Of a stretch of 64,000 nt of DNA, positions 21,536-33,141 are shown piece by piece (position 1 is the first letter of the stretch; each line of letters starts with the position of its first letter). The position numbers and the translations under genes are program-made. This DNA comes from Musa acuminata AAA Group. Its lineage: Eukaryota; Streptophyta; Magnoliopsida; Zingiberales; Musaceae. The notes beneath the pieces are model-generated. The model saw only the letters and a program-made list of their open reading frames with translations, ran no database searches and was not told the origin of the DNA. The DNA lies in NCBI RefSeq assembly GCF_036884655.1, contig NC_088340.1:29514501-29578500 (forward strand). The letters are read 5' to 3'.

Positions 21536-21660
21536 GTGGGTTTAAAGGGCAGAGCTGCTGGCGGTTGCACCTCTGGCTGGAGCGGTGCAACCTCTGGCAA
21601 CCCGTGATAGCTGGAGGTGCCACCGCCAGCTGGAGAGGTGCCACCGCCTACAGCCAGTGA
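21536..21660 (-). promoter_or_regulatory. Candidate internal promoter upstream of B ORF2
   Basis: In element sense: four GGCGGTGGCACCTCC-type boxes (21553-21660), then CCCTTTAAACCCAC (21536-21549), then about 120 bp to the ORF2 start. Copia A has the same order (boxes, CCCTTTAAATACC, leader, ORF2). The layout copies the LTR promoter order of boxes then TATA. Function is inferred from arrangement only. Confidence 0.5.
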
Positions 21661-22067
21661 GCACCTAATATGATTTGATTAGGGAGCTTTTGCCTTGAGG
21701 AGAGTTTCAGAGCAATTAATGTTTGTTACATGATTTCGTATGAGTTTTTTATTTAAGGAAGAAGCTCTTGTACGATCAAGATAGATCTTTTAACGTGCAT
21801 ACGTATGTTTGTTTGGTATCCCTTTTAAGATCATGACATATTTAGTTTCTACAAGAATTAATTCGTAGATGAACGGGTTTTGAAGATCAGGGGGGTATGT
21901 GAATTTGGATATCATACGTTTCTAATAAGGTTGTATCGAATTTGTGATTTCACAACTTCCACTTGTTACTTAAGCGTTGCGAGTTCCTTTTTGATTCTTG
22001 GTTTATGACCATTGAGAGTCAAGGAGCAGAATATCATTTCTTGCTCCGGCCTAGACTTTTAATGTTT
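21661..22067 (-). other. Gap between B gag and the ORF2 promoter
   Basis: About 400 bp of non-coding sequence where A has protease, integrase, RT and RNase H. I see no pol motif on either strand. Confidence 0.7.
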
Positions 22068-23651
22068 TTATAGGAAGGGATGATCTTTAGGAACCCATTT
22101 GCTTTTGGGTGCCTCATAAATAGATCTACATTTTCTATCATATTGCATAGAGTTTATCATGGTTCCTTTAGGAACCCAAATTAATTTGTTTGGACTTATT
22201 TTCTTGAATGGACAACAATGTGTCTTGTGTCCAGATTTGCAACAAAAGTTGCACTTGGTTTGGTGTTGAACATGTAAGATGGAGCCTTTTATGAAGGTGG
22301 TTGGATTTTGGTGAGGATTTCTCACAAATCCAATCCCGCTCCTTTTTGGAATGTGACCCTTGTTTGCAAGGATCATGTTTAATGACTTGCTACCAACCTC
22401 GAATTTCTTCAAGGTGTCCTTGAGTAGCAGGTTTTCTTTTTGCATAGTTTCTAAATCATGACATTTGATACATGAATTTAAACTATCATGATGTTCGACT
22501 TTTAACTTATCAAACTCACAAGTAAGACTATCATGCATCTTTTTCAGCAATTTATATTTTCTACTTATACTCTTGCATTCGTCAAATAAGTCATTGAAAG
22601 CATTTAATAATTCATCGAAAGATAAATCAGCATCTATTGAATTTGTTACCTCGTCTTCGATGGCCATTAAGGCGTAATGAGCAACTTGCTCGGTGTTGGA
22701 CTCCTCTTCCTCAGATGCGCTCGAATCATCCCATGTTGCTTGGAGCGCCTTCTTCTTTGTTGTTCTTTTCTTGACTTGGGGACAATCACTTTTGTAGTGT
22801 CCCGGCTTTTTGCATTCATAGCAGATCACTTGGTCCTTTTTGGGTTCAAGTTTATTTTTTGCATCATTCTTAAACTTGTTTCTTTTAAAGAACTTTTTAA
22901 ACTTTCTTGTTAGAAGTGCCAAGTCATCATCACAGTCCTCATCACTTGAGTTTTCTCTCAAGTGGCATTCTGACGTTTTGAGTGCCATATCCTTCCTGTT
23001 CTTTGGAAGGATGTCTTCTTGCTCTTCATGAGCTTTACAAGTCATTTCATAGGTCATTAGTGACCCGATTAGTTCTTCAAGAGGGAAATTTCGCAGATCT
23101 TTTGCCTCTTGAATAGCGGTGACTTTAGGATCCCAACTCTTAGGAAGGGATCTTAGTATCTTATTAACAAGCTCAAAATCCGAAAAGCTCTTTCCGAGTC
23201 CTTTTAGACCGTTGACGACATCCGTGAAACGGGTAAACATGTCGCCAATGGTTTCACTCGGTTTCATCCGAAAGAGTTCGAAAGAGTGTAACAGCAAATT
23301 GATTTTTGACTCTTTTACTCTACTTGTGCCCTCATGGGTCACTTCGAGTGTGTGCCAAATATCAAATGCAGTTTCACAAGTTGAAACACGGTTAAACTCG
23401 TTTTTATCGAGTGCACAAAATAAGGCATTCATAGCCTTTGCATTTAGAGCGAAAGCCTTCTTCTCCAAATCATTCCAATCGATCATTGGAAGAGAAGACT
23501 TTGAAAAACCATTCTCGACAAGATTCCATAATTCAAAATCCATAGAAATAAGAAAGATCCTCATTCGGGTTTTCCAGTAGGTGTAGTCCGTCCCATTAAA
23601 CATGGGTGGACGTGTAATAGAATGGCCCTCTTGGTTTCCGGCGTAAGCCAT
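22068..23651 (-). CDS. Copia B gag (527 residues, intact)
   Basis: Open from ATG 23651 (MAYAGNQEGHSITRPPMFNG) to the stop after DHPFL. Order: N-terminal gag entry with WKTRMRIFLI about 26-35; UBN2-type capsid region about 70-215; acidic stretch; zinc knuckle CYECKKPGHYKSDC about 274-287; Lys-rich and acidic linker; coiled-coil segment around DLETMQKENLLLKDTLKKFE; second Cys/His cluster CNFCCKSGHKTHCC about 468-481. It forms the cytoplasmic particle and binds element RNA. In A the same reading continues into protease; here it stops and no pol follows. A is colinear but broken, so B's frame looks recently functional. Confidence 0.93.
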   Translation of the reverse strand: MAYAGNQEGHSITRPPMFNGTDYTYWKTRMRIFLISMDFELWNLVENGFSKSSLPMIDWNDLEKKAFALNAKAMNALFCALDKNEFNRVSTCETAFDIWHTLEVTHEGTSRVKESKINLLLHSFELFRMKPSETIGDMFTRFTDVVNGLKGLGKSFSDFELVNKILRSLPKSWDPKVTAIQEAKDLRNFPLEELIGSLMTYEMTCKAHEEQEDILPKNRKDMALKTSECHLRENSSDEDCDDDLALLTRKFKKFFKRNKFKNDAKNKLEPKKDQVICYECKKPGHYKSDCPQVKKRTTKKKALQATWDDSSASEEEESNTEQVAHYALMAIEDEVTNSIDADLSFDELLNAFNDLFDECKSISRKYKLLKKMHDSLTCEFDKLKVEHHDSLNSCIKCHDLETMQKENLLLKDTLKKFEVGSKSLNMILANKGHIPKRSGIGFVRNPHQNPTTFIKGSILHVQHQTKCNFCCKSGHKTHCCPFKKISPNKLIWVPKGTMINSMQYDRKCRSIYEAPKSKWVPKDHPFL

Positions 23652-23686
23652 CTCTCTTGGGTTTTAATCCTTTTGAGAGTTAACCG

Positions 23687-23701
23687 GGCTCTGATACCAA
23701 T
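23687..23701 (-). other. Primer-binding site of Copia B
   Basis: ATTGGTATCAGAGCC in element sense, directly after the 5' LTR. Confidence 0.95.
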
Positions 23702-25908
23702 TGTTAGGATCGAGAGCACTAAGAGGGGGGGGGTGAATTAGTGCAGCGGAAATCTTACAGCGATTAAAAACCAAAAGCTGCGTTCGTTCAATAAAAAAAA
23801 AACTATTATGATGCAAAAGCTAATTCTCAGTTTGTATCTAAGTACAGTTTGCGTCTAAGCGCAGATTGCGTCTAAGCGCAGTTTGCGTCTAAACACAGTT
23901 TGCGTCTAAGCGTAGTTTTACGTCTAAGCGCAGTTTACGTCTAAACTCAGATTTACGTCTAAACGCAGTTTTACGTCTAAACTCAGATTTACGTCTAAAC
24001 GCTGTTTTACGTCTAGACGCAGATTTACGTCTAAACTTTGAAACTCGTTTGTATACTCGCAGAAAGCAGTATGCAGTTGAAATCAAGACGTAAACGTGAA
24101 CTGAGAACTGATGATTGTGAGAGGAAAGCCGATTTACGTCTAAATGCAGTTTTACGTCTAAATGTTGAAACTCGTTCGTAAAATTGTAGAGGACAGTTTG
24201 CAGTTATCAATAGGATCAAAATGTAAGTGTAAACTACAAAGAAACTCTTTCGTAAAAGCACCGAAGACAGTTCTGCAGAATCAAACGTAAACGTAAACTG
24301 TAATGTACGAAAATACGAATTTACGTCTGAATGCAGATTCGGAAGAACAGCACTTAAAACTTGTTCGTGAAAGCGCAGAGAGCAGTAGTAATGGAGGAGA
24401 TTTGCAGTAATGATAAAGTGCTAAAAAATAAACGCAAACCAGAGATTTAGAGTGGTTCGGTCAGCCTTGACCTACTCCACTTTTGGCTTCCTCCACCGAC
24501 GAGGTTGCCGACGTCAACTAGGGGCCTTCCTTCAATGGGCGAAGGCCAAACTGCCCTTTTACAGTTTCTCTCCTTTTAACAGGCTCAGGAGACAACCTTT
24601 ACAGACCTTTCTCTCCTCACTTTACAACTGAAAACTTGAAGAACAGAAGGAGGAGACTTAAAGGCTTTACAACACTTTTGAGCTCTTAGAATCACAGAAA
24701 AGATCAAGATTTCGGTGTGGGTCTCTTTTTCTTTTCAGTGCTGAATGGGTGGGGTATTTATAGGCCCCAACCCAATTCAAATTTCGAGCTCAAAACGATC
24801 AAATCCCGAAATTCCGGGATCAGGCGGTTGCACCTCTTGACTGGAGAGGTGGCACCGCCTGGCAGAGCTCGAAGTCTGAGCTCAGGCGGTTGCACCTCTC
24901 GACTGGAGAGGTGGCACCGCCTGGCAGAGCTCGAAGACTGAGCTCAGACGGTTGCACCTTCTCTGTCAGGGGTGGTTGCACCTTCCTGCCAGAGCTCGAA
25001 GACTGAGCTCAGGCGGTGCATCTCCTGACCAGAGAAGTTTCTCTTCTCTGCTAGAGGTGATCGCCCCTTTCTGCCAGAGGTGGTTGCACCTCTCTGCCAG
25101 AGCTCGAAGACTGAGCTTAGGCTGTGATCTCCTGGCCAGAGAGGTCGTACTTCTCTTCCAGAGCTCGAAGACTGAGCTCGGTGATTGCATCACCAGGCAG
25201 AGCTCGAAACTTGAGCTCAGGCGGTGCTACCGCTTGACAGAGGAGGTTGCACCGCCCAGTCTCGCTTGGAGACTGAGCCCTGGGCGGTTGCACCGCCTGG
25301 CTGGAGCGGTTGCACCTCCCAGTCTCGCTGGGAGACTTAGCCTGGGCGGTGGCACCTCCCTGCCTGGGCGGTTGCACCTCCCACAGCTTCTTGGGTTCGA
25401 ATGGGTTGAACCATTCGACCCAACTTGAGTTCTTCAGGGGCCCAATTGCCCCAGGATTAAGCTAATGGGATCACCTCCCATTTCTAACTTAATCACCGTG
25501 CTAACTACGATTAAATCTAAGACAATTTCTGCAGCTTTGCTTCGGTACGTCAATTGCTTTTTCCGGCGAGTTTCCGGCGAACTTCCGTCGATCATCCGAT
25601 GAACCCTCGGTGATGCTTCTGCGGACTTCCGGCAAACTCCTGGACTTTGCGACGATCCACTTGGCGAGTTCCGACGAGCTTCGCTTGGCAAGCTTCTGGA
25701 CTTCTCGGATCTGTTCCCGCAGAACCTCCGACGACCGTCCGTACTTCCGTCGAACTCTCGAACTCCCAACGTGATCATGAACTTGACTCCGGCGCAACTC
25801 CTGCTGCTTGTCTATCTTTCATCGTAGTTAATCCTGCACACTTATCTCAACACATAGATTAGACAACAAATGACAATTGACTTCATCATCAAAATCCGAG
25901 ATTCAACA
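23702..25908 (-). repeat. Copia B 5' LTR
   Basis: 2207 bp, about 0.5 percent substitutions from the 3' LTR. It has fewer minisatellite units, one 23-bp box unit less, and one extra 12-bp TTTCCGGCGAG-type unit near 25561. Confidence 0.95.
24755..24762 (-). promoter_or_regulatory. TATA box of B 5' LTR
   Basis: GCCTATAAATACCCC in element sense; the promoter expected to drive gag of B. Confidence 0.65.
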
Positions 25909-25913
25909 CTTTC

Positions 25914-26006
25914 AAGTTAAGCACTTCCAAGTTCGATTTTTATCATACGAAAGATTTGTCAAAACCGACGTTTTAATCCGCTGCACTAATTCAGCGGATT
26001 AAAACA
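25914..26006 (+). repeat. Copia A 5' LTR, right end
   Basis: Resumes A's LTR after B (AAGTTAAGCACTTCC...). It ends GCGGATTAAAACA, lacking the C tract and CTCTTAGTGC segment present in the 3' LTR (39396-39439), so its terminus has been rearranged. Confidence 0.88.
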
Positions 26007-26020
26007 ATTGGTATCAGAGC
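26007..26020 (+). other. Primer-binding site of Copia A
   Basis: ATTGGTATCAGAGC directly after AAAACA. Confidence 0.95.
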
Positions 26021-26058
26021 GAGGCTCACTCTCATATTTGGTTTAATACCCAAGAGAG

Positions 26059-27642
26059 ATGGCTTACTCCGGCATACATGAGGGTCATTCTATCACACGT
26101 CCACCCATGTTTAATGGGTCGGATTATACTTATTAGAAGACTCGTATGAGGATCTTCCTCATTTCCATGGATTTCGAGCTTTGGACTATTGTCGAAAACG
26201 GATTTCAAAAATCTTCTCTTCCGATGAGCGAATGGAATGAATCAGAGAAGAAGATTTTTGCTTTAAACGCAAAGGCTATGAATGCCTTGTTTTGTGCACT
26301 AGACAAAAATGAATTTAATCATATTTCAATTTGTGATTCGGCTTTTGATATTTGGAGAACTCTTGAGGTCACTCATGAAGGCACTAGCCGAGTGAAAGAG
26401 TCCAAAATCAACATCCTTGTGCACTTTTACAAACTTTTCCGAATGAAACCAAGTGAGTCTATCGGAGACATGTACACCCGGTTCATGGATGTCATCAATG
26501 GACTCAAAGCTCTTGGTAAAGATTTTACTAACTTTGAACTAGTAACTAAAATCTTAAGATTCCTCCCTAAAAGTTGGGATCCAAAAGTTACGGCCATTCA
26601 AGAGGCCAAAGACCTTAAAACATTCTCTCTTGAAGAACTTATTGGGTCTCTAATGACCTACGAAATGATATGTCAAGCTCATGACGAGCTCGAGAACCCC
26701 CTTCCAAAGAACAGGAAGGATATGACACTCACATCACAAGAATATCACTTGAAAGGAACATCAAGTGATGAGGACAGTGACAATGACATTGCACTTTTAA
26801 CTCAAAATTTTAAAAAATATTTAAGAAAGAACAAATTTAAAAATAACACAAAAAATAAATTTGAACACAAGAAGGACCAAATGATTTGCTATGAGTGCAA
26901 AAAACCGGAACACTACAAGAACGATTGCCCCCAAGCCAAAAAGAGAACATCAAAGAAGAAGGCGCTCAAGGCAACATGGGATGATTCAAGCGCGTCCGAA
27001 GAAGAGGACCCCAACACCAAGCAAGTTGCTCATTACGCCCTAATGGCCATCGGAGAAGAGGTAACAGATTTAATTGATGCAGATTTACCATATCATGAAT
27101 TATTAAATGTCTTCCATGAGTTATTTGATGAATGTAAGACAATTAGTAGAAAATACAAATTGCTAAAGAAGGAGCATGATAGTCTCATTTGTAATTTCGA
27201 TAAATTAAAGACTGAATATCATGATAGTTTAGCTCCATGTATAAAATATCATGATCTAGAAACTCTCCGAAAGGAGAACTTGCTACTTAAGGACACCTTG
27301 AAGAAATTCGAGGTTGGTAGTAAGTCTTTGAACATGATCCTTACAAATAAAGGTCACGTTCCTAAAAGAAGTGGAATCGGATTTGTGAGAAGTCCTCACC
27401 AAAATCCAACCACCTTCATTAAAGGCCCTGTCTTACATGTTCGACACTAAAGCAATTGCAACTTTTGTTGCAAATATAGACATAAAACTTATAAATGTCC
27501 ATTCAAGAAAATTCGCCCGAACAAACTAATTTGGGTTCCTAAAGGAACTATGATCAATTCTATGCAATATGATGAACAAGTCAAATTAGTTTTTAAGGCA
27601 CCCAAAAGAAAATGGGTACCTAAAAATAATCCCTTCTTGTAG
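26059..27642 (+). pseudogene. Copia A gag
   Basis: Starts ATGGCTTACTCCGG (MAYSGIHEGHSITRPP). Colinear with B gag: capsid region (ALDKNEFNH, DIWRTLEVTHEGTSRVKES), knuckle CYECKKPEHYKNDC in which the conserved Gly is Glu, coiled coil, and a second Cys cluster (CNFCCKYRHKTYKC). In-frame stops are a TAG for a Trp at 26134, a TAA at 27448 just before the second Cys cluster, and a TAG at 27640 after NPFL. The last lies where B gag also ends, so it may be the natural gag terminus with pol reached by readthrough; the other two are lesions. Confidence 0.92.
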
Positions 27643-28425
27643 AAATATACACCATCACAAGCTAGGAGCAAGAGATGGTATCTTAATAGTGGATGCTCAA
27701 GACATATGACTAGAGATCCATCTCATTTCTCTATGCTCACTAGCAAAGAAGAAGGGTACGTCACCTTCGGAGACAACAACCAAGGCAAAATCATTGGGAA
27801 GGGAACCATAGGTAACAAATTAAAATTTTCTATTGATGATGTCTTACTAGTTGATGGATTGAAACATAATCTCTTGAGTGTTAGTCAATTATGCGATAAA
27901 GGTTATATCGTTAGATTTGAATCAAATGTGTGTATTATTGAAAAACCAAATCATAACATAACTATGATTGCATTAAAACAAAATAATGTCTACACCATCA
28001 ACCTTGATGAACTAAGTAATGAAATATGTTTTTCCGCTTTAAATGATGATGCTTGGCTTTGGCATAGGAGACTAGGCCATGCAAGCATGAAACTAATATC
28101 TAAGATCTCATCTAGAGAATTAGTACGAGGAATTCTAAATATGAAGTTTATTAAGGACAAAGTATGCGATGCATGTCAACTAAGTAAACAAATAAAAACT
28201 AGTTTCAAACCAAAAATTCAAATTAGCACCACTAGATCATTACAATTGATTCATTTGGACTTATTTTGACCAATTGACACGACAAGTCTAGGAGGAAGCA
28301 AATATGCATTTGTAATTATGGATGACTATACTAGATACACTTGGACATATTTCATAGCTCACAAAAGTGATTGTTTCAAATGTTTCTCTAAATTTTGTAA
28401 ACTCACTCAAAACGAAAAAGGCTTC
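27643..28425 (+). pseudogene. Copia A pol, part 1: protease and start of integrase
   Basis: In the same frame as gag: protease with WYLNSGCSRHMT, where family members including F have WYLDSG, so the catalytic Asp appears changed to Asn. Then GAG-pre-integrase with LWHRRLGHASMKLI and the C-x2-C of the integrase zinc domain (VCDACQLSKQ). There is a stop at 28267. The integrase core begins with MDDYTRYTW (first catalytic Asp region). The last five bases GCTTC are the TSD of G3; the reading resumes at 33541. Confidence 0.9.
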
Positions 28426-28819
28426 TGTTAGGACTCTAGCTAGGGGAGTCCTAATTGAGAGGGACATTCATGTAAAACCTACCTAAGCCGACCCCTATTA
28501 AAGAGGTGAAGAGGCCGGCTAGAGTTAGGAGGTTGTTTCTTAGAGAAGAATAAGGAATTGTAAAGGAATAGGAGTCTTGAGTAAGAGTCCTGTTAGGAGT
28601 TGGTTAGAAGTATGAGTCTTGAGTAGGAGTCCTATTAGGAGTTAGGGTTTAGAAGCCCTATAAATAGTCATGAATTTCTTATCTTTTCATAAGCAATAGA
28701 TGAATCTTTTCTGTAGCCTTTGAGCAGTAACTTGGAGGGAGGAACCCCTATAGAGTTCCAAGGAGGCCGATCCCCTAAAGAGATCAATCCCAAGTTTAGA
28801 ATCTGCAAGGGTTCTAACA
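28426..28819 (+). repeat. G3 5' LTR
   Basis: TGTTAGGACTC...GGTTCTAACA, TATAAATA at 28659-28666. A short GGCCGATCCCCTAAAGAGATC motif near the 3' end is related to the G2/H repeats. Confidence 0.95.
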
Positions 28820-28820
28820 C

Positions 28821-28833
28821 CTGGTATCAGAGC
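28821..28833 (+). other. Primer-binding site of G3
   Basis: CTGGTATCAGAGC one base after the LTR. Confidence 0.93.
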
Positions 28834-29894
28834 AGTGTTCTTGGCATCTCGCTGCCCTTCCACAGCCATCCATCAACCCTCCACAACAATCCAAAGCAAT
28901 TCCTATAATTTCTTAAAAGATTGTCGCCGAATTCCGCCATCATCTCCACCACCGTGGATCATCCTTTGATCTCCCCGTAAATTGCAACAGGTTCTGGTTT
29001 CCTACCTTACTACTGCTGCAATTTAGTTATCCTTATTCGAAAATCCAAAAAAAAAATTGTTCCTATATTGCTTCATAAACTTTTCGTCACAAAGTTTTCA
29101 TCTCTACGACGAAAGATACATTGCAGAATTCCAACCGCATAGCACCATCTGTTTGATCTTGCTACTTTGCTTTTTCTATCCAAATTTCTACGAAATTTTT
29201 ATGACATCTTTGAAACTTCCTAACAGTGGATTTCCCTTTGGTTTCATTGAAAAATTCTCTGCTGATCTTTTATGTCCATTCTGTTGCACTTGAAAATCTA
29301 TGCTGCAGAAAATTTCAGCCGCATATTGTTACCTTAGCCCATCTATTTGCAATCTTTTTTGAATGAAATTTCTTATACACTTCATAGATCATCTTGGCTT
29401 CCATCTAAGATTGATCTATTAATAAATTCATCTCTAAAAATGATTTTGTGTTGCTGTAAATTTTCGTCGTAGATCGCTGAAATTTTTCGACGAGAATTCT
29501 GCAATCGCAACTTGCACCAATTTCCTTACTATTATACTGCCAAAATGTTCTTGATTAAATTATACATCCTTGCTGTCATATAAACTGTGATTTTGTTATC
29601 AATTTCCTCCTCAATTCTCTCAAGTTTTTGGTGAAAATTACGTCGAGAAATCGTTGTTTCTTCGACGATAATTCTACTCTTACAAGACAGCACATACTTG
29701 CTGCAACTTCCGTGGATTTTTGTCAAACCTTTGCTACCATCTATCACAGATCCAAAACTTTCATTCACAGCCCTAAAACTCTGCCAAACCACACCCTCAA
29801 ACTGCACCCAAAACAACCACAAAACAAGCCTAAACCGCAGCCTACATCCACCAATCCACCAACCCTTTCAACCATCACTTCTCTCAACCTATAC
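28834..29894 (+). other. G3 5' leader
   Basis: About 1.06 kb, AT-rich, repeatedly containing AATTTTCGTCG / AAATTTCTACG-like words. No gene seen. It matches the inverted G1 leader (41030-42254). Confidence 0.75.
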
Positions 29895-31161
29895 ATGCCT
29901 TTAACCCAACAACAAAAGAGAGATCTTAACATCATAGATTTGGGGGCATATACTACGGCATCTAAGGAGATAATCAATGCTAAGTTCGAAGCCTTAGAGG
30001 CGCGAATGGTGGATAAGATTCGGACGCTCTTTACCGAACTCAGATTGGGCCGACCACTAAGCCCGAAGAAATCATATCAAGGAGAGAGCTTTGCCCAATC
30101 ACACCAAGCCCGAAGAGATGACTTCCAAGGGAGGGGAGGCTCTATGACCGACCCCAACTATCCATGCATGAGAGTGGACTTCCCTAGATGGGAAGAAGGA
30201 GACTCGATTAGTTGGATCTCGTGCGCGGAGCGATATTTTCGGTACCACAAAACTGCGGATGTATCTATGGTAAAAATTATAGCTATACATCTTGAAGGGG
30301 ATGCTATACAGTGGTTTGACTAGTTTGAACATACTTATGGAGTCCTTTCATGGCGATAATTCAAAGAAGGACTGCTGATTCGCTTCAGACCAACCGATTA
30401 CGAGAATATTGACGGACAACTAGCAAAGATCCGACAAACCTCCACCATTCAGGAGTACCAAACTAGGTTTGAAAGGTTATCTAATCAAACTCGTGATTGG
30501 TCTCAAAAACAGCTATTGAGGACCTTCATTGAGGGCTTAAAGCCGGAGATCCGAGGAGAAGTTAAAGCGTGACAACCATATACGCTTATGGCAGCCATCT
30601 CTTTTGCACGACATCAAGAGGAGCAATTGAACCATGAAGCTCGAAGGACTAGGGTCACTCCTCAACCAATAATATTGAAGCCCTCAGCCCCCCCTACTGT
30701 CGACCAAGTCCCTACACCAAAGAGGTTAACAGGAGAAGAGCTTCGGGAGCGATATGTGAAGGGGTTATGTTGGCATTATGACGAGCCATGGAGCCATGAG
30801 CATCGTTGTAGTAAAGGGAGACTTCTTATGATTGAACCAATAGAAGAAGAGGTCATTGAACATTCAGAAAAGAACCTTGAACATAAAGAAGATGCGGAAG
30901 AAGAGCCACAACCGACTGACGTTACAGTACACGCACTAGTCGGCTACTCAAACCCGCAAACGATGAAAGTTGGAGGCATTCTCAAATAACAACCGATCAC
31001 TGTTCTCATCGACACGGGCAGTACTACTAACTTCCTAAATAGTAAGCTTGCTGTTCGAATAGCATTATCTATCGAGAATCGCTGCAGGTTTGATGTTAAG
31101 GTCACCGACGGACGGATTTTGAATTGTGATCGTAGGCGCCCGCAGGAGAAACTATTGTTGT
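29895..31161 (+). pseudogene. G3 gag and protease
   Basis: Starts MPLTQQQKRDLNIIDLGAY. Gag contains CMRVDFPRWEEGDSISWI, a retrotransposon gag capsid region (RFRPTDYENIDGQLAKI-type), and LCWHYDEPWSHEHRCSKG, a variant C-x-H/C cluster in place of a classical knuckle. In-frame stops are at 30321 (TAG), 30357 (TAA), 30570 (TGA) and 30987 (TAA). The protease follows with IDTGSTTNFLNSKLA, so the catalytic DTG is kept. Gag and protease share one frame, as expected for a single polyprotein. Not translatable as it stands. Confidence 0.9.
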
Positions 31162-31268
31162 AGGACTAAGAGATAATTGCAGATTTCTTCCTTCTCCCTC
31201 TTAACAATCATGAGGCCATGCTCAGAATTAAATGGTTGACGACATTAGGTAATATTTTCTAAAATTTT

Positions 31269-33127
31269 ATGAAACTAATTATGAAATTTTATAGTAAGGA
31301 GAAACATGTGATATTGCACGGGAAATGTGGGGGCGACATAATAATGATTTGTACACAACAAATGGAGAAAGTTTTGCATAAAGCATGCAGTGGCTTTTTG
31401 GTACAACTTGAGCAGCAAACTAAGGCAGAGCCAACAGAATTTGAAGATCCAAATCTACTTCCTTTGCTTGCTGAATTTTTAAATATATTTGACGAACCAC
31501 GCAACCTACCTCTTACCTGTCGGCATGATTATTGTATAACGATTCTTCCAGGCAAATCTTCAACAAATGCTCAGCCATATCAGTATCCACATCTCCAAAA
31601 GGATAAAATAGAAAGGATTATAAAAAAGATACTCGAAATAGGAGTTATTCAGCCAAGTTGCAACCTCTACTCTTCATCGGTGCTACTTGTACGCAAGAAG
31701 GACGGAACAAGACGAATATGTGTTGATTACCGAGCTCTTAATGGCATAACCATCAAGGACAAATGCCTTATTCCAATAGTAGATGAATTGCTAGATGAAA
31801 GGGAGCACAAATCTTCACAAAGCTGGACCTTTGATCCGGGTATCATCAAATACGAGCGTGCGAAGAAGATATACGGAAAACCACCTTTTGAACACACAAC
31901 AACCACGAATTTTGCTTTCTTCAATAGAAGGTGGAATATCTTGGGCATATCATATCAGAGGAAGGTGTGACAGTGGACCCCTTCAAAATTGGAGCAATGC
32001 AAAACTGGCCGACCCTGAGAAACATAAAATTGCTACATGGCTTTCTGGGTTTAACAGGCTACTACCGCAAGTTCATGAAAAACTATGGAAAGATCAATGC
32101 ACCACTTACTTCCTTATTGGAAAAAGATGTCTTCCAATAGTTGGACAGAGCTTCCGCTTCCTTCAACAAACTTAAGGCAGCCATGACGACGACGCCGGTG
32201 CTAACACTACCATATTTCAACCGACCCTTCATTATTGAGGCCGACGCATCTGGAGTCGGAATTGGAACTATTCTCATATAAGATGGTCGACCACTCGCAT
32301 ACACTAGCAAGACATTATCTCCCTCTTATCAAAATAAGTCAATATATGATAAGGAGATGCTCGTCATTGTGCGCGCAGCAACGAGGTGGAGACTCTACTT
32401 GATTGGTCAACGATTTCAAATTAAAACCGACCATAAAAGCCTCAAGTACTTTTTGGAACGAAAGATATCATCCCTTGAGCAACAAAAATAGATAACAAAA
32501 CTTCTTGGATTTAATTATGAAATAACTTACAAAAAGGGGAAAGAGAATATTCTTGCAGATGTGCTTTCGCAGCTACCCGAGCAAGCTGAAGTTTCGGCCG
32601 TTTCACTTCTGACCAGCGACTTCCTTGAGGATATTAAGATGGAATGGCAGGAAGATTCAGAGACTAGTAAGATTATAAAAAATTTGGAGGAAGCACCAAG
32701 CTCCATGGCTCATTACAATTGGGACTCAAAAAAATTACACTATAAGGGACGCATTGTGCTTATGATAAATTCCACTTGCATCTTCACGAGCAGATTTTGG
32801 ACAACGTTATTCTATATGCAGGGTACTAAATTGAAAAAGAGTATGGCATATCACCCCCAAATCGACGGCCACACAGAAGTTGTAAATAGGTGCTTGGAGA
32901 TAGCCCAAAGCCACCCGCCAAATATGACTATCCAAGGAGAACTCTAGACCCAGCCAAGTACGATTATTGATCGACAGATCGTGACTCGACGATGATGACC
33001 CACTACTAAAGTGCTAATACAGTGGGTGAACCTACCAATAGAAGATGCTACTTGGGAGAACTATGACGACTTGAAGATCAAATTCCCAAAATTCATGAAT
33101 CGTCAGTCTCGAGGACAAGGCTGATTT
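31269..33127 (+). pseudogene. G3 pol: RT remnant, RNase H, integrase remnant, chromodomain-like tail
   Basis: The RT entry is clear ([29 protein letters not shown]). A frameshift at about 31797 is followed by an out-of-frame LDLRSGYHQI-type stretch. Near 31905-31935 the sequence jumps to [19 protein letters not shown], skipping the palm core with the Y-x-D-D pair. RNase H follows (PFIIEADASGVGIG, DKEMLVIV, TDHKSLKYF) with stops at about 32139, 32279 and 32490. The integrase jumps near 32768-32795 from LHYKGRIVL to [14 protein letters not shown], losing the zinc domain and the first Asp, but keeps [14 protein letters not shown]. The C-terminus WVNLPIEDATWENYDDL is chromodomain-like. Confidence 0.9.
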
Positions 33128-33141
33128 GAAGAGGGCGGGTC
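33128..33141 (+). other. Polypurine tract of G3
   Basis: GAAGAGGGCGGGTC directly before the 3' LTR. Confidence 0.85.

Larger units (their letters stand above)
16988..25908 (-). mobile_element. Copia B: young pol-less Sirevirus-type element with gag and ORF2
   Basis: LTRs at 16988-19241 (2254 bp) and 23702-25908 (2207 bp) are flanked by perfect CTTTC duplications (16983-16987, 25909-25913). The interior (4.46 kb) holds an open gag and an open ORF2 but no protease, integrase, RT or RNase H. The LTRs differ by about a dozen substitutions plus repeat-unit length changes, so the insertion is young. B must have been copied with enzymes from another element. It disrupts the 5' LTR of A. Confidence 0.95.
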
